Source: Cytidiella melzeri
Lineage: Eukaryota; Basidiomycota; Agaricomycetes; Polyporales; Irpicaceae
Assembly (NCBI GenBank): GCA_022592445.1
Contig: JABYQR010000023.1
Span: forward strand, 124,001 to 188,000
Direction of reading: 5' to 3'
Length of the DNA stretch: 64,000 nt
Under the pieces are notes generated by a model. It searched no databases, was not told where the DNA came from, and saw nothing but the letters and a program-made list of their open reading frames with translations. This document shows, in pieces, positions 1 to 11,289 of this stretch (the first letter of the stretch is position 1; every line of letters starts with the position of its first letter). The position numbers were made by a program, and so were the translations under genes.

Positions 1-884
1 TGTTATAGATAAGAACGGATCGTTCATGTTAGAAGCGGTCAACATTCTACATGATGACGAGGGTTGGTTGGCAGAGAGGCCTGTTGACGTGGAGGCGGAT
101 AGCGGGTCGTCAAGAAATGGGGGAATGATCCCAAGCTCTGCGTATAGGTAGTCTATCTGTACCATGATAGTTGATAGATAATGCAGCCGTTTTCCCTATT
201 TACCATGACAGTCAGCTTTAATTTTTTTGTGCCTCACGAGGACGCTAGACCACTCACAATCTCGCTCTTTCCACGAACAAGTTCTTTCTCCAACTTCGAG
301 AAGCGTTCGGGTGTAACGTCTCGGTGCGCATCTGGCTCGATTTCATCTTCACCTGCTGCTATAAGGGGTTCAAGGTCTCGTGGAGGATAGAAGTCAGGGC
401 CCAGGGTACGAGATAGTGCAGCAATGCGGTTCGTCAAGGTAAGAAGCTGTTCGAGCTTGGTGTGGTATAGCTGTGACAGTACCCTGTCAGTTACTTCAGC
501 CGTCCGACACCAAGACTCACGTACCTGTCTCAGCTTCTCCTGGTACTCCGTAATCATGTCGAACCTCCTCGGCAACACTTGCTCCTTTCTGATTTCGCCA
601 ACGCTGCTCCCCGTAGCCTTTACGTGATTGCCTAGAGCTCGCCCATATCTAATACAGCAGTTCTCCACCTCCTCACATCGACCCATCCACTCATCGACCT
701 GCTCCTTTCGCGCGCCAACTTGTTTCTCCACACATTCTGTGAGTTGTTGCTGTAGTGTTGATAGGTCGTCGGCAAGGGCGGTTGGAGGAAGCCCAAGTTG
801 ATTGTGCAATGTCGGCAGTAGTTGAGTTTGGGATTGAAGGTGAGACTGCAAGGAGTTCAACAAAGACGTGATTGTGGTTGACAT
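1..884 (-). CDS. ase1: Anaphase spindle elongation protein Ase1/PRC1/MAP65 family, N-terminal part (runs off window)
   Basis: Ase1/PRC1/MAP65 proteins cross-link antiparallel microtubules at the spindle midzone in late mitosis. Exon 1 runs from 884 down to 258. It encodes a helical, Gln/Glu/Leu-rich segment with the family-like stretch LGPDFYPPRDLEPLI and then a segment ending KLEKELVRGKSEI. A 62-nt intron (196-257, GTGAGT donor, AAATAG acceptor) joins it in phase to exon 2, which opens with KRLHYLSTIMVQIDYLYAEL, the conserved MAP65 segment. I chose ATG 884 because the conserved protein begins there; the frame is open further upstream to 1145 but that part looks noncoding. Exon 2 stays open to position 1, though another intron near 45-60 is possible. 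The dimerisation-helix region is covered, but the microtubule-binding spectrin domain lies outside the window. Confidence 0.8.
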
Positions 885-1227
885 CGAAATGTTCGTCTTA
901 GGGACATGCGAATTGAATGGAAGGACGTCTGCACAGTAGGAATGCTCGTGGCCAGAGCATGAGGCCGGAGACCTGAGGTCGCGACGCGGTTGGGAAACGC
1001 GATCACGTGCAGAGTCTGCCTGATGTATTTTAGACGCGCTTGACACGCCTGAGGCTAGGAATACACGTGGTAACACCTTTAAAAAAACCTTGAAAAAGGC
1101 ACTGAAAAAGCGCGCGTGCTTGCTTACATTTTCTCCCTTGCACATGGGTATGCTTTCATGTGATCATTTCTATACTGTGTAGAGCAAATAGTCACCCATC
1201 ACATTGGCACTGTCCCCACCGCTGAGT
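885..1227. other. Promoter-side spacer between ase1 and the Plavaka element
   Basis: This 343-bp stretch lies upstream of the ase1 start codon and ends at the left terminus of the mobile element. It contains an A-run near 1078-1090 and no coding signal I trust. The ase1 promoter must lie here or inside the transposon end, so the insertion may have displaced upstream control elements. Confidence 0.5.
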
Positions 1228-1470
1228 CACTGTGTCGGAGAACTTGAAACTGCCTCTAAAGGCGCTTGCCTCCCGTCGGCCTCTAGATGCCGACTGGATG
1301 ACGGCCAGAGAGCGGCATCAGCCTCCAGATGGCAGCGAGAGAGATGGTATCAATCTCTAGATGCGTAATCAGACATGTCATCTAAATCTAGAGGCACCGG
1401 AGCGTTCTCCGTAGAACGCGGCATTCTCAATATGGTATCCAGAGGTTTGACACCTTCTCTAGAGGCCATC
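1228..1470 (+). repeat. Left terminal inverted repeat and subterminal CTAGA(G/T)G motif cluster
   Basis: The first 30 bases pair imperfectly with the reverse complement of 10521-10550. From about 1270 to 1470 the motif CTCTAGATG / TCTAGAGGC and one-base variants recur at least five times in both orientations. Subterminal arrays of this kind are transposase-binding sites in CACTA elements; that role is inferred here. Confidence 0.6.
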
Positions 1471-1567
1471 GTGAGTACGTATCTGTGTACTGATAGCTGA
1501 GATAATAATGATTCAGCACGTTCAGCGCTCAGCCTGCGACGTGATGAGCTTTTTCTCCCCCCTACTG

Positions 1568-2350
1568 TCATGGATGGCCTGACTAGCCCTTAATTTTCGC
1601 AATTTACCTCTTGTTTTTATCTGTAAAACTCCGGGCTACAACCTAGTTTCAATTCTCTCTGCATAAACTCCTTTGCACGTCTATTAAGCGCCCGTATCAC
1701 GTGGCTTAGACGCTCCACACGGTCACATTACTTGCTACTACGTCACACTGGCATGTGACTTAGCTTAAGTAAGACCACATGGCTACAACCACATGGCTCA
1801 GCCCATAGCTAGGGTTTGACGTCATAGATACCGTCCACATGGGCTCCTTATTGTTCTTTCCCTATTGTTCTCTTTATGGAAGGATGTTCTCACAGGTGTG
1901 GGAATGGAATACAATAGTTGGTCTCCTTTTAGATAGATTCTCTCACGAGTAGAGTTCTTGGCAAGGTCTAGACAATAGCTATTGTTCTCCTTTAGGTAGT
2001 TCTTTTGTTCTTCGTTCACACGGCTTCTTGCAAAGCCTGCCCTTAACATGGTCTGTGCGCAGGTCCCTGAAGTCTATATAAGCAGCTACATGTACGCTCC
2101 TAGCCCTCATCTCGACCTCTTGGTCTTTACTGGGCTAGGTAAGCAACACCCCTCTTGTACTACATAGCGAGTAGTATCAATGCTAACTTGGTCTTTACTG
2201 GGCTAGACAACTTGTATAAAGTCTGATAGCTGGTGAGAGCACTGTGCTACACGCCTGCCACCACCTCCTCGTCGATATCCACTTCGTGTCCCTATCTGTC
2301 ACGTCGAGCCTTGTCTCCGTGTCACCTACCACCACACTCTTTGACTTGAC
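1568..2350 (+). repeat. Diverged LTR-like sequence inside the Plavaka 5' region
   Basis: This stretch begins TGTCA and carries a TATATAAG box near 2077 followed by two copies of TTGGTCTTTACTGGGCTAG about 70 bp apart. The same layout (TATATAAA, then CTCCTGGTCTTTA, CTTGTACTAG and TGGTCTTTAG) occurs in the gypsy LTR at 19906-20393. I infer an old solo LTR inserted upstream of the transposase gene. No second copy, clean end or target duplication is visible, so the call is weak; it could instead be the element's own promoter region. Confidence 0.3.
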
Positions 2351-2412
2351 CCCCTTCTCTCACCACTACGCGTAAGTTGGACACTCCATCGTCTTGCAAG
2401 TTGCCTAACAAC

Positions 2413-5400
2413 ATGCTCAGATCGATTCAGATGTCTTCTTCCTTGCGAGCTCAAAAAAAGGATTCACACGGACTTGGACGTTATCAATGCAACGAGTCCA
2501 AAGAGTGCCCCAATTGTGGGAGGGTGTGCGCTGTCAGGGGTTTCCAGTCTCACTTCAAAGCTTGCGAAGAACAGCGCACGTACGCGGAAGCTGTCGCCAA
2601 CCGCAAACGTGCAGCAGCCTCTGACTTGCACCACACTCCCAAGCGAGGTATGAGGGAATCACAACATTGCTCACTCATTTGCATCATTCGTCTTTCCCCC
2701 AGGTCGACACATGAGGCAAGCAGACCCTGGACCCAGCTCAAACCGTATGAGCCCCATATCAGATCCTGGTGCACTCTCACAAACGTACGGTATTGAATTG
2801 ACACCATCTGACATACTCAAACAGGTACGCTGCAGATATCGCAAACAGCCAATCCATTTGGGCTGGAGATTCTGCCCGAAGCAGTCATGGAGGAACTTAT
2901 CATGGGCTCCGCTGCAACGGAAATCCAGGGCGTGGTGGACAATCTGACTCCTGCTGGAGGTGAGCCCTATTGACAACGCCACGCTCAGGCTGATAAGACG
3001 CCTGGCCAGGACCGGACTCCCATCAATGGGAAGGAGATGAAGATGAAGAAGCAGATTTTGATAAGAACGCACCTGATGCAGTACCCCAAGTACTGGAACC
3101 AGAAGTCGAGAATCCCTCTGATAATCACAATTTTATGCCAGGAGAAGGTGGGAAGATCTTATATGTTGTGTCGTACCCTAATAACCATGCTGACAAATCT
3201 TTCGCACTACGTCTTCTTGCGCCACCAAAGACCCTTCCGCTCATAGTGCAGCCATCAATGACGCGCAGATCGACAACATCAAGGTCGAGTACCACAAGTC
3301 CTCCCGCCGTCCGACTCATATCTATTCCTTCGAGAATTTCAAAAGGAATGAACGCACGGTTGACCTTGATTTGTTGACACCCGAGCCGTGGAAGCCATTC
3401 AAGACCCGCTTGGACTTCGAGGTCGCCGAAGTAATCCATGAGGCCAAACTCAACAGCAAACTCACGGATCGTCTACTCAAGGCTGTTCACAAGATCCTTC
3501 AGAAGCCGTGCGACTTCACTCTCGACTCCTCTGCCGATCTGAATCGTTATTGGCAGAGCGCAAAGATGTACTATCCCTCAGTAAGCACAACTTGTTCATT
3601 AACTCGAAACATGCATTCACATCCTCTAGTTCACTGCGGAAGAAATTACTATTCCGTACAAAGGTCAGCTCAAGACATTCGAGTTTCACTCACGGCCGCT
3701 TTGGGATTGGATCCTCTCACAGGTTCGAGATCCTTTACTCGCGCCCCACTTCAAGTGGGATGCGCAGCGTCTATCAAAGTTCGACGGCACAAAATGGGTT
3801 CGCTTCTACGACGAGCCATGGACCGCAAGCAAATTTGCGGAGGTTCAGGTGCGTGGCATTATGTGTGACTGGCTGAGCCCAATTTGAGCTGTAGAGACAG
3901 TCCCACATCTCATCTGTTCGCCCTGATGGCAAACCTCTCGCAATTATCCTATGGGCCGACACCAGTGTGCTGTCCACATTTGGAACCCAGAAGGGCCATT
4001 ACATTGTTGCTCGCATCGGTAATCTGCCACAGTCGATCCGAAATGGTAATTCTGTGGGTGGAGGGCGTGTTGTGGGGTTTGTTCCTATTGTAAGTGCTCA
4101 TATCTTGCGAGAACAACAGATACTACTTTTTTTCCAGGTCGGGGCGAATGCTGCAGAGCAGGGGAAACCCTCGTTTGTCAACTGGAAGAACGCAGTTTTC
4201 CACGAGGCGTTTCGCGCTTTCCTCAAAATCGTTGCACGCCTGTCAAAGGTGGGCCAAGTTGTGCACTGTGGCAATCGCATCTCGCGCGTACTGTTCCCGT
4301 ACATTCATATTCTCTCTGCCGACTACGAGGAACAGTAACGTATCAAATGTATCCCTGTTGTAATATTGACAAGTTGATTGTACTCTTCCTTGGTATAGAT
4401 GTTGCTTCGCACTAATCAGAGGGCTTGGCGGAAATGCCCCTTGCCCAGTTTGTCTCGTCCCAAAAGGAACACTGTCAGATTTAAGAACTGAGTACGCTTA
4501 TCGGGTGGCCGCGGAGGTGCAGGAGCTTGTCCACAAAGTGGAGTCCAAAAAAGCCAAGGAGGCCGCGCTAAAACCCTTGGGTCTGCGCGCCGTTAAGGTA
4601 GGTCAGGGCTATAATCGCATATCACGGGGCGCAACGCTAATTTTCTGGCACAGAACGCGCTATGGGACGTGGAGAATTCCGATGTTCACGAAGCAACGTC
4701 TTTTGACCGCCTCCACGCTTACATTATAGGATTGTTTCAGAAACATCTCCTTCCAGAGATCAAGATGTTGCTAGAAGACATGGGCAGATGGGCAGAAACT
4801 ACGTTTGATGAAGGGTACGTCGATATACCTGTGTGACACATCTACTCAAGATGCACCCAACCACCGTCTAGATTCCAGAACATGGAACACTGGCCGAATT
4901 TGAGCCATTTCACACACGGACTGTTCAAAATGGATTTTAGCGATGGAAAAAAATGGGAGCATGCATTTAAGGTACGCAATTGACTTGGATATCGTCTCAG
5001 CTTGTCTCAGAGTGATTGTGATTGTATACTAGATCCTTCTCCACGTCGCGTACCATATATTCAATCAGGAGCGTAGCCTCAAAGGTTTTGCCTTGCTCAG
5101 GCTTTTTCGGAGTTGGCAAGAACTGAACACATACCTGACGTTTGAGGTTCAGACGTCAGTCACCATCTCAGCGTTCGAACGGACACTTCTTTGTTTCCAT
5201 GATCGACTGGCGGTAAGTTGATTACATTGCATTGTGAACGAGCAGCAGACTAAACAAGAACGAGGCTTACAACCAGCATTGCGAAGGGATGCAGAGTCAG
5301 ACTGGATGGAGTCATCAAGATCCATTCTCACCTTCATGCCGCTGTGATATCCGACGGAAAGGTGTTATTGCTAACATGGATACAAAGGTGAATGAGAAAA

Positions 5401-6364
5401 TGAACCGGCCAATGCGAGAGACATATCATAGACAAACAACTTCAAGAACGTGGAGCCACAGGTACGATTGTACTCACATACAAAGCCTACTTCTCACAGC
5501 AAATCCTTGTTCATCAGCTGGGCAAGTTTGACGATCGAGATCAAGCAGCGGTCTCAATTCGTGCACATCTTGATGCTTTGGATAAGCAAGAAAACCTTGT
5601 CCATACGGGTCTGCCAAAGGAGCCAAAGTCTATTGAATGGCAGTTCGCACAGGTCTACCTTGGATCACGCCAGAAACCCACTGACTTCAAGGGCTTTGCT
5701 GCTCAAGCAGCGCTCGACGACGCTTTCATCAGGTTCCGCCAGAAGCTGACCGATTGCCTTACAGACCTTATACCTCGGGAAAACCCACGAGGAAACCAGC
5801 TTCTGCTGAATCGTTGAGCTCGCAACACACCGACCATTCACAACTCTGATAAGGCGAGTTTCATTGTCAAAAATGTACAGAACATTATATCTGATGCTGC
5901 TGACATGAGGTCACCGAATGCGAGTATTTGAAGGTAGACTACGAGTCTACAGTCTCCTGGCGGACGGCCACGGATCGTCTATACTGCAGGCCAAGTCGCC
6001 CAGGCCGTACAGAATGATGTGACTGCGTCATGGTACAGATGTTGGCAAATGATGTCACGTTCGCCAGACTGGTTCGACTTTTTGTCTATTTCTCTGAAGG
6101 TAATAGGTATGCTCTGGCTCTGGTTCACCCCTTCACAGCGGACAGAGCAGCACGGGACGGCGACACAGAGCTCGGACTATGTCGAATACGCGTGCAGCCC
6201 CGTCGAAGCTCACTGATCATCCCAGTGTGATCCATAATTCGTGGCGTTCTCGTGGTTGCAGATAACAAGAACGATGAAGAATACACCATCATGGACACTC
6301 TCGACCAAGACATCTTCTTACGGTTGATGCCTCTGTTCCCTAACAGAGATATGGAGATCATCTG
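2413..6364 (+). pseudogene. Plavaka-type transposase, multi-exon, disabled by in-frame stops
   Basis: The reading frame hops across many short introns. It starts with a cysteine/histidine finger near 2500 (CPNCGRVCAVRGFQSHFKAC) and an acidic linker. The body then matches the Plavaka group of fungal transposases: PWKPFKTRLDFEVAEV near 3390, SRPLWDWILSQVRDP, TASKFAEVQ, VGGGRVVGFVPI, HILSADYEEQ, CPVCLVPKGTLSDL, NALWDVENSDVHEATSFDRL, then ILLHVAYHIFNQERSL. The C-terminal part (LKVDYESTVSWRTATDRL and SIIRGVLVVADNKNDEEYTI) remains recognisable to the natural end at 6364. In-frame TGA codons occur at 5815, 6015 and 6228, and there are probable frame slips near 3220 and 5440, so it cannot make a full-length protein. 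ATG 2413 or 2431 are equally possible starts. Family identity rests on remembered motif patterns; I am confident of Plavaka-like, less so of subgroup. Confidence 0.7.
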
Positions 6365-7456
6365 ATCAACGTCTCAGTAAGCCCATACGTTATAGCCTCC
6401 TCGTCTTGATCTCCAAGGTATCTCGTACTTGCCAACAGCGTACCACAAATCATGGACATGCACGCCATCTCTTGTTCGCTCGACCACCCAGGCCCTGGTG
6501 CTTCACATTCCAAAACCTGCTGACAACGGTACACATGCACTACGCTCAACTCTTCGACTCCTCCCCCTCTGTCTTGATTGCCTCAGCAATATCTCAATAC
6601 CGCGGATACCTCCCCCATGCAACGTGTGTCAAGTCCCGCTGTCCGTTGAGTCAAGCCGTCAAATCCCTGCTCCGACTCGTCTACGACAGACAAATACAAC
6701 CCGCTTGTCAACAAACCACTCATACACCATACTGTGCGCAATGTCCAGCTTCCTTCTCCCATTTCTCCTGCAACACGACCTTCTCCTATCTCGACATCTC
6801 CGATCACGCTTACCGCTCAAATTGCGGCAACCTTAGACTGTTGTGTCTACCAAGTGGTACCCCTCCGAGAGTTCGTCCTTCGACGTTTGCGCACATCTAC
6901 AAGTGTCCTGCAGACTGCTTCGTGCTTGTACCACTCGCTACATCAACGCCATTAAAACACGCTTTGCCACCTCTGCTGTCTCTCCCATCGCTTCTATCTC
7001 CCCTCCGCTGCCCTTGTCACACATTCCCGCCTGTCACATCTTGGCCTCAAAGTTCTTGCCAGATTGTCGACTCTAACAAAGCATAGGGAAACTTTGCTTC
7101 CTCCTCCTCGTGAAAAATATCACGACGGCCAAAGCTCACCGCATCGTTTGGGTCCTTCAACAGGTTACGTGCATTTTAGTCTTCGTTGTGCATTATCTGA
7201 CATAACTTTACCCGTGTTAGTGCACGAGTTGGGTTGTCAGTACGTCTACAATACCGTGCACGCTGCTTATCGCCACTCACCCCCAGCAGTAAGTGACGTT
7301 ATCGAGGTCACGTACAGAGAAAATTCTAACCTCGTGTTATTGTTATTCTCACACGCTCTGATGCATGTGTAGCCAGCATGGACGGCAATATCCACGGTGC
7401 GGAACACGCGCTGCACTAGTTTTGATGTAAGCTATTTTCCTCCGTGCTTCAAGCAG
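6365..7456. other. Spacer between the transposase pseudogene and the second Plavaka gene
   Basis: The stretch is pyrimidine-rich on the plus strand and contains an open frame (6406-7086) rich in Ser, Pro, Leu and Thr. That composition is what C/T-rich DNA gives by chance. I see no conserved domain, intron pattern or repeat. It most likely holds the transposase 3' region and the promoter of the next gene. Confidence 0.4.
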
Positions 7457-7463
7457 TATAAAA
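7457..7463 (+). promoter_or_regulatory. TATA box of the second Plavaka gene
   Basis: TATAAAA lies 70 bp (7457-7463) upstream of the first in-frame ATG at 7533, within a typical fungal core-promoter distance, and is followed by a pyrimidine-rich leader. Confidence 0.5.
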
Positions 7464-7532
7464 GAGTGAGAACTCACGCCAACGTCACTCAGCACTGTAG
7501 CTCACACAGCCCCTCTCTCTTTGTCTCGTCTC

Positions 7533-9687
7533 ATGTCGCAAGCCCTCAGTTACCTCACTGTACCCACCAACAATGCTTTCGACTATGATGAACTGACAGA
7601 TCCCGACGAGGAACGCTTCGATGACGCACTCAATCCAACAATCACACAATTAAGCTCGATGGATCTCAGTGCTCGTGGACGCGATGGTCGCCACAGCTCT
7701 GCAAGTTCGCGTGGAGGACGCAGTAGAAATGTGACACCTGCCGCCGTGAACGCGAATATTGCACAGGTGAGTTATACAGCAGCATGTCAATACGTTGCAC
7801 GAACTTTCACTGACGTCTTAACTCAGGAGTTGTATCAGGTTCAGAACGAATATGCTGATCTCAGGACTCGTTATGAGCAAAGCGAGCAAGAGAGACAGGC
7901 TTTGTCAGACAGACTGCAGCAAGCCACGCGACGTGGAAAGAAAAAACCGTCAATGGAAGAGCAGTCTGGCAATTCGAGTCTCATGCAGCAGGAGCGAAAG
8001 GTTTCGGAGTGCGGAAAGAAATACGCACTCCTCCATCGGCCCTGGGCGAGCAAGGAGAACTGTGCAAAACTGAGCGAGGAGCGTCCTCTTGTCAATCTCG
8101 ACGACACTAAACGACGCTTCCGGGATATGCGGACACAGGAGGACGCGCACCTTGCCGAGATGTGGGATATTTTGGCGGCCGACCCCATTGTCAAACCGCT
8201 TTTGGGGAATGCGTTGTGGCTGCACAAAAAGGTTTGCGTTTGTTTATTCCATCTACAGCAACTGATTCAGTATCTAGTTTCGCGAAATGGTTCATGACGA
8301 GAAATCAAAATTCGTGCACACTGCCAACACAAACATCGTAGAGATCTTCGGCTCTCTTGGGATTGATAGGGAGTCTCTCGGGACCCCGGGAGCTCGGAAA
8401 AACTGCGCTGCTCTGCAAGCTCTAGGCCCTAAAGGTCCCAATGACTACTATTGCGACGTTCTATATCCCGAAGGCCACGAGAGGGAGATCAACTGGCTGT
8501 TTAGGACTAGAAGGATTGTCGTCGTATGTCAATCTTCATTATTATAATACTCCACAGATATTACATGTTGCATTGCTAACGTACTATTCTACCAGGTTAT
8601 ACAGAGTGGTATCCTCGGCCAGGGATCTCCAAGGGGGGCTCAAGCTACCAACACGCTTTCAAAGGCACACCAATGGGGCATCAAAGAGGTGACGCCTGGC
8701 CTGATCGCATTTGCAGCGGTTGTTGTGAGTACCATAACCGCGCGGTCGCTTTTGTGTACTGAGGAGACCATGGTCTAGCTCGTTTACCTCATCTCTGGTG
8801 ACAACACTTTCTCGCCGAAAAACTCCACCTTGAAAGTAACCTATGACTATCCGCTCTTTTTCTACCGCTTCGTCTGGCTTATGATCACAAAGCGCGATAC
8901 TCCAGGCACTCAGGAGTTATTCCAATGGATGAACCACCAGGTATTTGGGACAGAGAGGTCAGGGATGTCAGCCGATTCAGGGGACGAAGCATTGGATGGC
9001 GATATCGAGGCGCTCAATAATGAGATAGAAGCCATGTTCGGCTTAGCAGGTACTGATCCTATCGCTCGAAGCTCTTCGCCGCAATTGGTCGCTGCTCCTC
9101 GTCCACCCGCTCGAGGTAGCTCAACTCAATCCTTGGCCGCTGCTGTTCGTCCTTCCTCTCGATCCCCTTCTCCAATGCATGATGCCCCTCGTGCTGCTCC
9201 CTCTCGAGCTCCTTCTTTGACACACACTCTGTCTCGTTTGGCCCCTTCTCAAGCTCCTCCGACGGCACGCAGCGCCTCTCGTCCTGCTTCCAACCGGTCA
9301 TCTTCCGGTACGCTGTATCCCCCTCATGCTGCCACCTCTCGAGCTCGCCCTCTCGCGTCCCTCACCGATCATTCCCGAGCGGCCTCTCCCACCTGGCCTG
9401 TCCATGAGGCTGAGTACACACCAATCTCTCGAGGCCCGTCACCTGCTGCCAACGACGCTCCGTTGGTTCTTCCTAGCCTTTTTGTACAGCCGCAAGGTGT
9501 AGGTGCCGGTATACAGTTGTCATCGGCCAATGCTCGCATGTCTGCTGGTATCGAGTCGCAAGATCAGTCACTACCGCCGGCCGCGCCTGCACCCAAACCA
9601 AAGCGCAGCAAGAAAAACGCTGCCACTGTTGGGACGGAACAGCAGCAACCCATTGCAGGTGGACGGGTGTTGCGCAATAGGTCTTGA
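7533..9687 (+). CDS. Uncharacterised 640-residue Agaricomycete protein carried inside the Plavaka element
   Basis: Five exons join cleanly with GT-AG introns, each in phase 0: 7533-7766, 7827-8231, 8278-8523, 8596-8724 and 8779-9687. This gives 640 residues with no stop or frameshift. Exon 2 encodes a coiled-coil-like stretch (ELYQVQNEYADLRTRYEQSE onward) ending in a basic patch RRGKKK. The middle is a probably helical domain with the pattern WGIKEVTPGLIAFAAVV, then LISGDNTFSPKNSTLKVTY and LFQWMNHQVFG. Uncharacterised mushroom proteins, as I remember them, share this pattern; I know no function. The last ~220 residues are Ser/Ala/Pro/Arg-rich and disordered, ending with a likely nuclear localisation signal (KPKRSKK). 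Same strand as the transposase and inside the same inverted repeats, it may be a transposition accessory or a captured host gene. Confidence 0.65.
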
Positions 9688-9879
9688 TAGACAGCGAGCG
9701 TCGAGAGTCGTACCGTAAAATATTCTGTCCATGATGTGTTATGCAATATACTCTTCGCTTTTGAGTCTCAACCGTTATACACGTCGTTTCGCTGCGTTTA
9801 TAATGAGAGGAGCATAGACAGTAGTCAGTACCGGAAGTATAGCAGGTAACAAAAGCTGGTTTATATTTTATACCGATTA

Positions 9880-10200
9880 TGCAGTATATACGGTCTTATA
9901 GTGCAGCGGTTTTAATCGCTGAGTTGGCGCTTATACTACTTCACCTGCGCGGTAAGGGTTCGAATCCGACTCAGTGCAGTAATAAACAATCTTGTACTGT
10001 AGTAATAAATAGTGTATTGGGATTATAAACCTACATTCAATTAAGAGTAATAAGCCAGTAGTGGTCGATAAGAATTTGTATACAACATTGTAAGTGAGTA
10101 AGTAAACATATACATTCAATTGAGAGTAATAAGCAAGTCCACAATAACGACCCGTATAAGACACTGTAATTGAGTAAGTAAAAATCAATGTAATGAAGTA
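9880..10200 (+). mobile_element. tRNA-derived SINE-like insertion
   Basis: A perfect RNA polymerase III A-box consensus (TAGTGCAGCGG, near 9899) and B-box (GGTTCGAATCC, near 9957) occur at tRNA spacing on the plus strand. The sequence does not fold as a tRNA, because the T-stem and acceptor stem do not pair. It is followed by an A/T-rich tail with a duplicated ~77-bp unit. That is how tRNA-derived SINEs look: a degraded tRNA head and a repetitive tail. It lies within the right part of the Plavaka element. Exact ends are not visible. Confidence 0.45.
10030..10190. repeat. Two-copy ~77-bp A/T-rich tandem repeat
   Basis: Two adjacent units share TACATTCAATTGAGAGTAATA at their start and GTGAGTAAGTAAA at their end, with a divergent centre. 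A third partial run of GTAAGTAAAA follows. This is probably the tail of the SINE-like insertion. Confidence 0.55.
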
Positions 10201-10289
10201 ACGAATCAGTAAGTAAAAAACAATATCGCAGACGGAATCAAGTAAGGATGGGTAAGAAAGTCCAGCTAATAGCTACATTTGCCACGAGG

Positions 10290-10550
10290 CATCAAGATGG
10301 TCTCTAGAGACCAATAGACATCCGCATGGCCATCTAGATGTGCTCAGCTTGAAGTTGCGCGCTCTAGAGGCGAATAAGCTGCCTAGATGAAGAGGGTGTA
10401 ATCTAGAGGATATCATATCATCCAGATGAATTGATAATCTCTATATGATTACTGTCAGCTCTGGAGGCCGTCCAGAGGTGCTCCGCGCCTATCACTGCAT
10501 CTAGCCGTCTAGATGAGTCTAGAGGTGCTTTCAAAATGTCTGACATGGTG
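10290..10550 (-). repeat. Right subterminal CTAGA(G/T)G cluster and terminal inverted repeat
   Basis: At least eight copies of CTAGAGG, CTAGATG or close variants occur in both orientations between 10300 and 10526, mirroring the left end. The final 30 bases (10521-10550) are the imperfect inverted partner of 1228-1257. Confidence 0.6.
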
Positions 10551-11041
10551 TCACATGTCACTGGCAAGCCGGCCACTTGTGACAGCCATAACAAGACACC
10601 CATCCGCTATCTCACTCCTGTCACCGGTAAAACCTATCCCACATTGTCATCTGCTACCAAACTTCTTGCCACATGCCACAGCCCCATTCACTCTGCAATG
10701 ATATGTACAGTACCTGCGAAAGGCCAGTTATAGCTAACTGCAAACTTGTAGACACATGATCCTGGAATACTCACTAAGAGGTTATATTAGGCGCCAGACA
10801 TGAAAGAACCTGCTGAAGGCAATGTAACAGTTAAGGTCACTACTTGCCAGATAAGTTGGTAAACTTGAAGAGATGGTGTGAGATAGAGTGTAAGAGGTGT
10901 GGTGAGCAAAGTACTGAAGAGTACTAAGTAGTCCTGGCTCAACAAAGTGGATAAGACTGAGGAAATATGCCCTCAGGAGTGCCTCTATATATACACTAAG
11001 GCCTCTAATACCTACATGAGTAAGCAAAGTGATCTACCTTA
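10551..11041 (-). other. Flank between Plavaka and the gag-only element; possible old LTR remnant
   Basis: No coding signal. On the minus strand there is a TATATATA box near 10987, and near 10795 the sequence TGTCTGGCGCC, which resembles an LTR end next to a primer-binding site. Together with the sequence beyond 12556, this may be one old minus-strand LTR interrupted by the gag-only element. That is inference. Confidence 0.3.
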
Positions 11042-11046
11042 CTAAG

Positions 11047-11228
11047 TGTAGAAAATCGAGCACCAGGTACAGGGTAGAAGACGCAAGTCAATTTCGCTAT
11101 GTCCATTCAAGGTACAAAACCCGTAGCTATATACTGATACAAGTACTCCTATGTACGACCGATTGAGTCACGAGGAGATTGTGGCGCTAAAGCGCTGCAG
11201 CTTAAAACTCAAATTGTAATCTTCAATA
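11047..11228 (-). repeat. 3' LTR of the gag-only element
   Basis: 182 bp, direct copy of 12370-12551 with eight differences, all transitions, six of them C-to-T or G-to-A within a CpG of one copy. In element orientation it runs TATTGAAG to TTTCTACA, close to the TGTTG...CA ends usual for copia LTRs. Confidence 0.85.
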
Positions 11229-11289
11229 CACCCCCGCAAGCAAAGTGCAAACACCAAAAAATTTGGAACGCACCCCCGTAAGTGTCCAA

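Larger units (their letters stand above)
1228..10550 (+). mobile_element. Degenerate Plavaka-type (CACTA superfamily) DNA transposon carrying a second gene
   Basis: The ends are imperfect terminal inverted repeats. Reading inward from 1228 on the plus strand and from 10550 on the minus strand, 21 of the first 30 bases agree by eye, and both begin CAC (CACTG on the left, CACCA on the right). CACTA-superfamily elements characteristically end in CACTA or CACTG. Just inside both ends lie clusters of a short degenerate motif (TCTAGAGG / TCTAGATG), like the subterminal repeats of this superfamily. Between them sit a broken Plavaka-like transposase and an intact accessory gene, both on the plus strand. 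I could not see a 2-3 bp target duplication (left flank ends GAGT, right flank starts TCAC), so the boundaries may be a few bases off or the duplication has decayed. Confidence 0.65.

Noticed and set aside
1207..1216. CACTGTCCCC at 1207 as the Plavaka terminus
   Set aside because: The CACTG at 1228 aligns far better with the right end.
6406..7086. A 226-residue open frame in the Plavaka spacer
   Set aside because: Composition follows the C/T-rich DNA, no domain or intron structure, and an overlapping frame is equally open.
9899..9980. A functional tRNA gene
   Set aside because: A and B boxes are present but the T-stem and acceptor stem do not pair, so it was called SINE-like instead.
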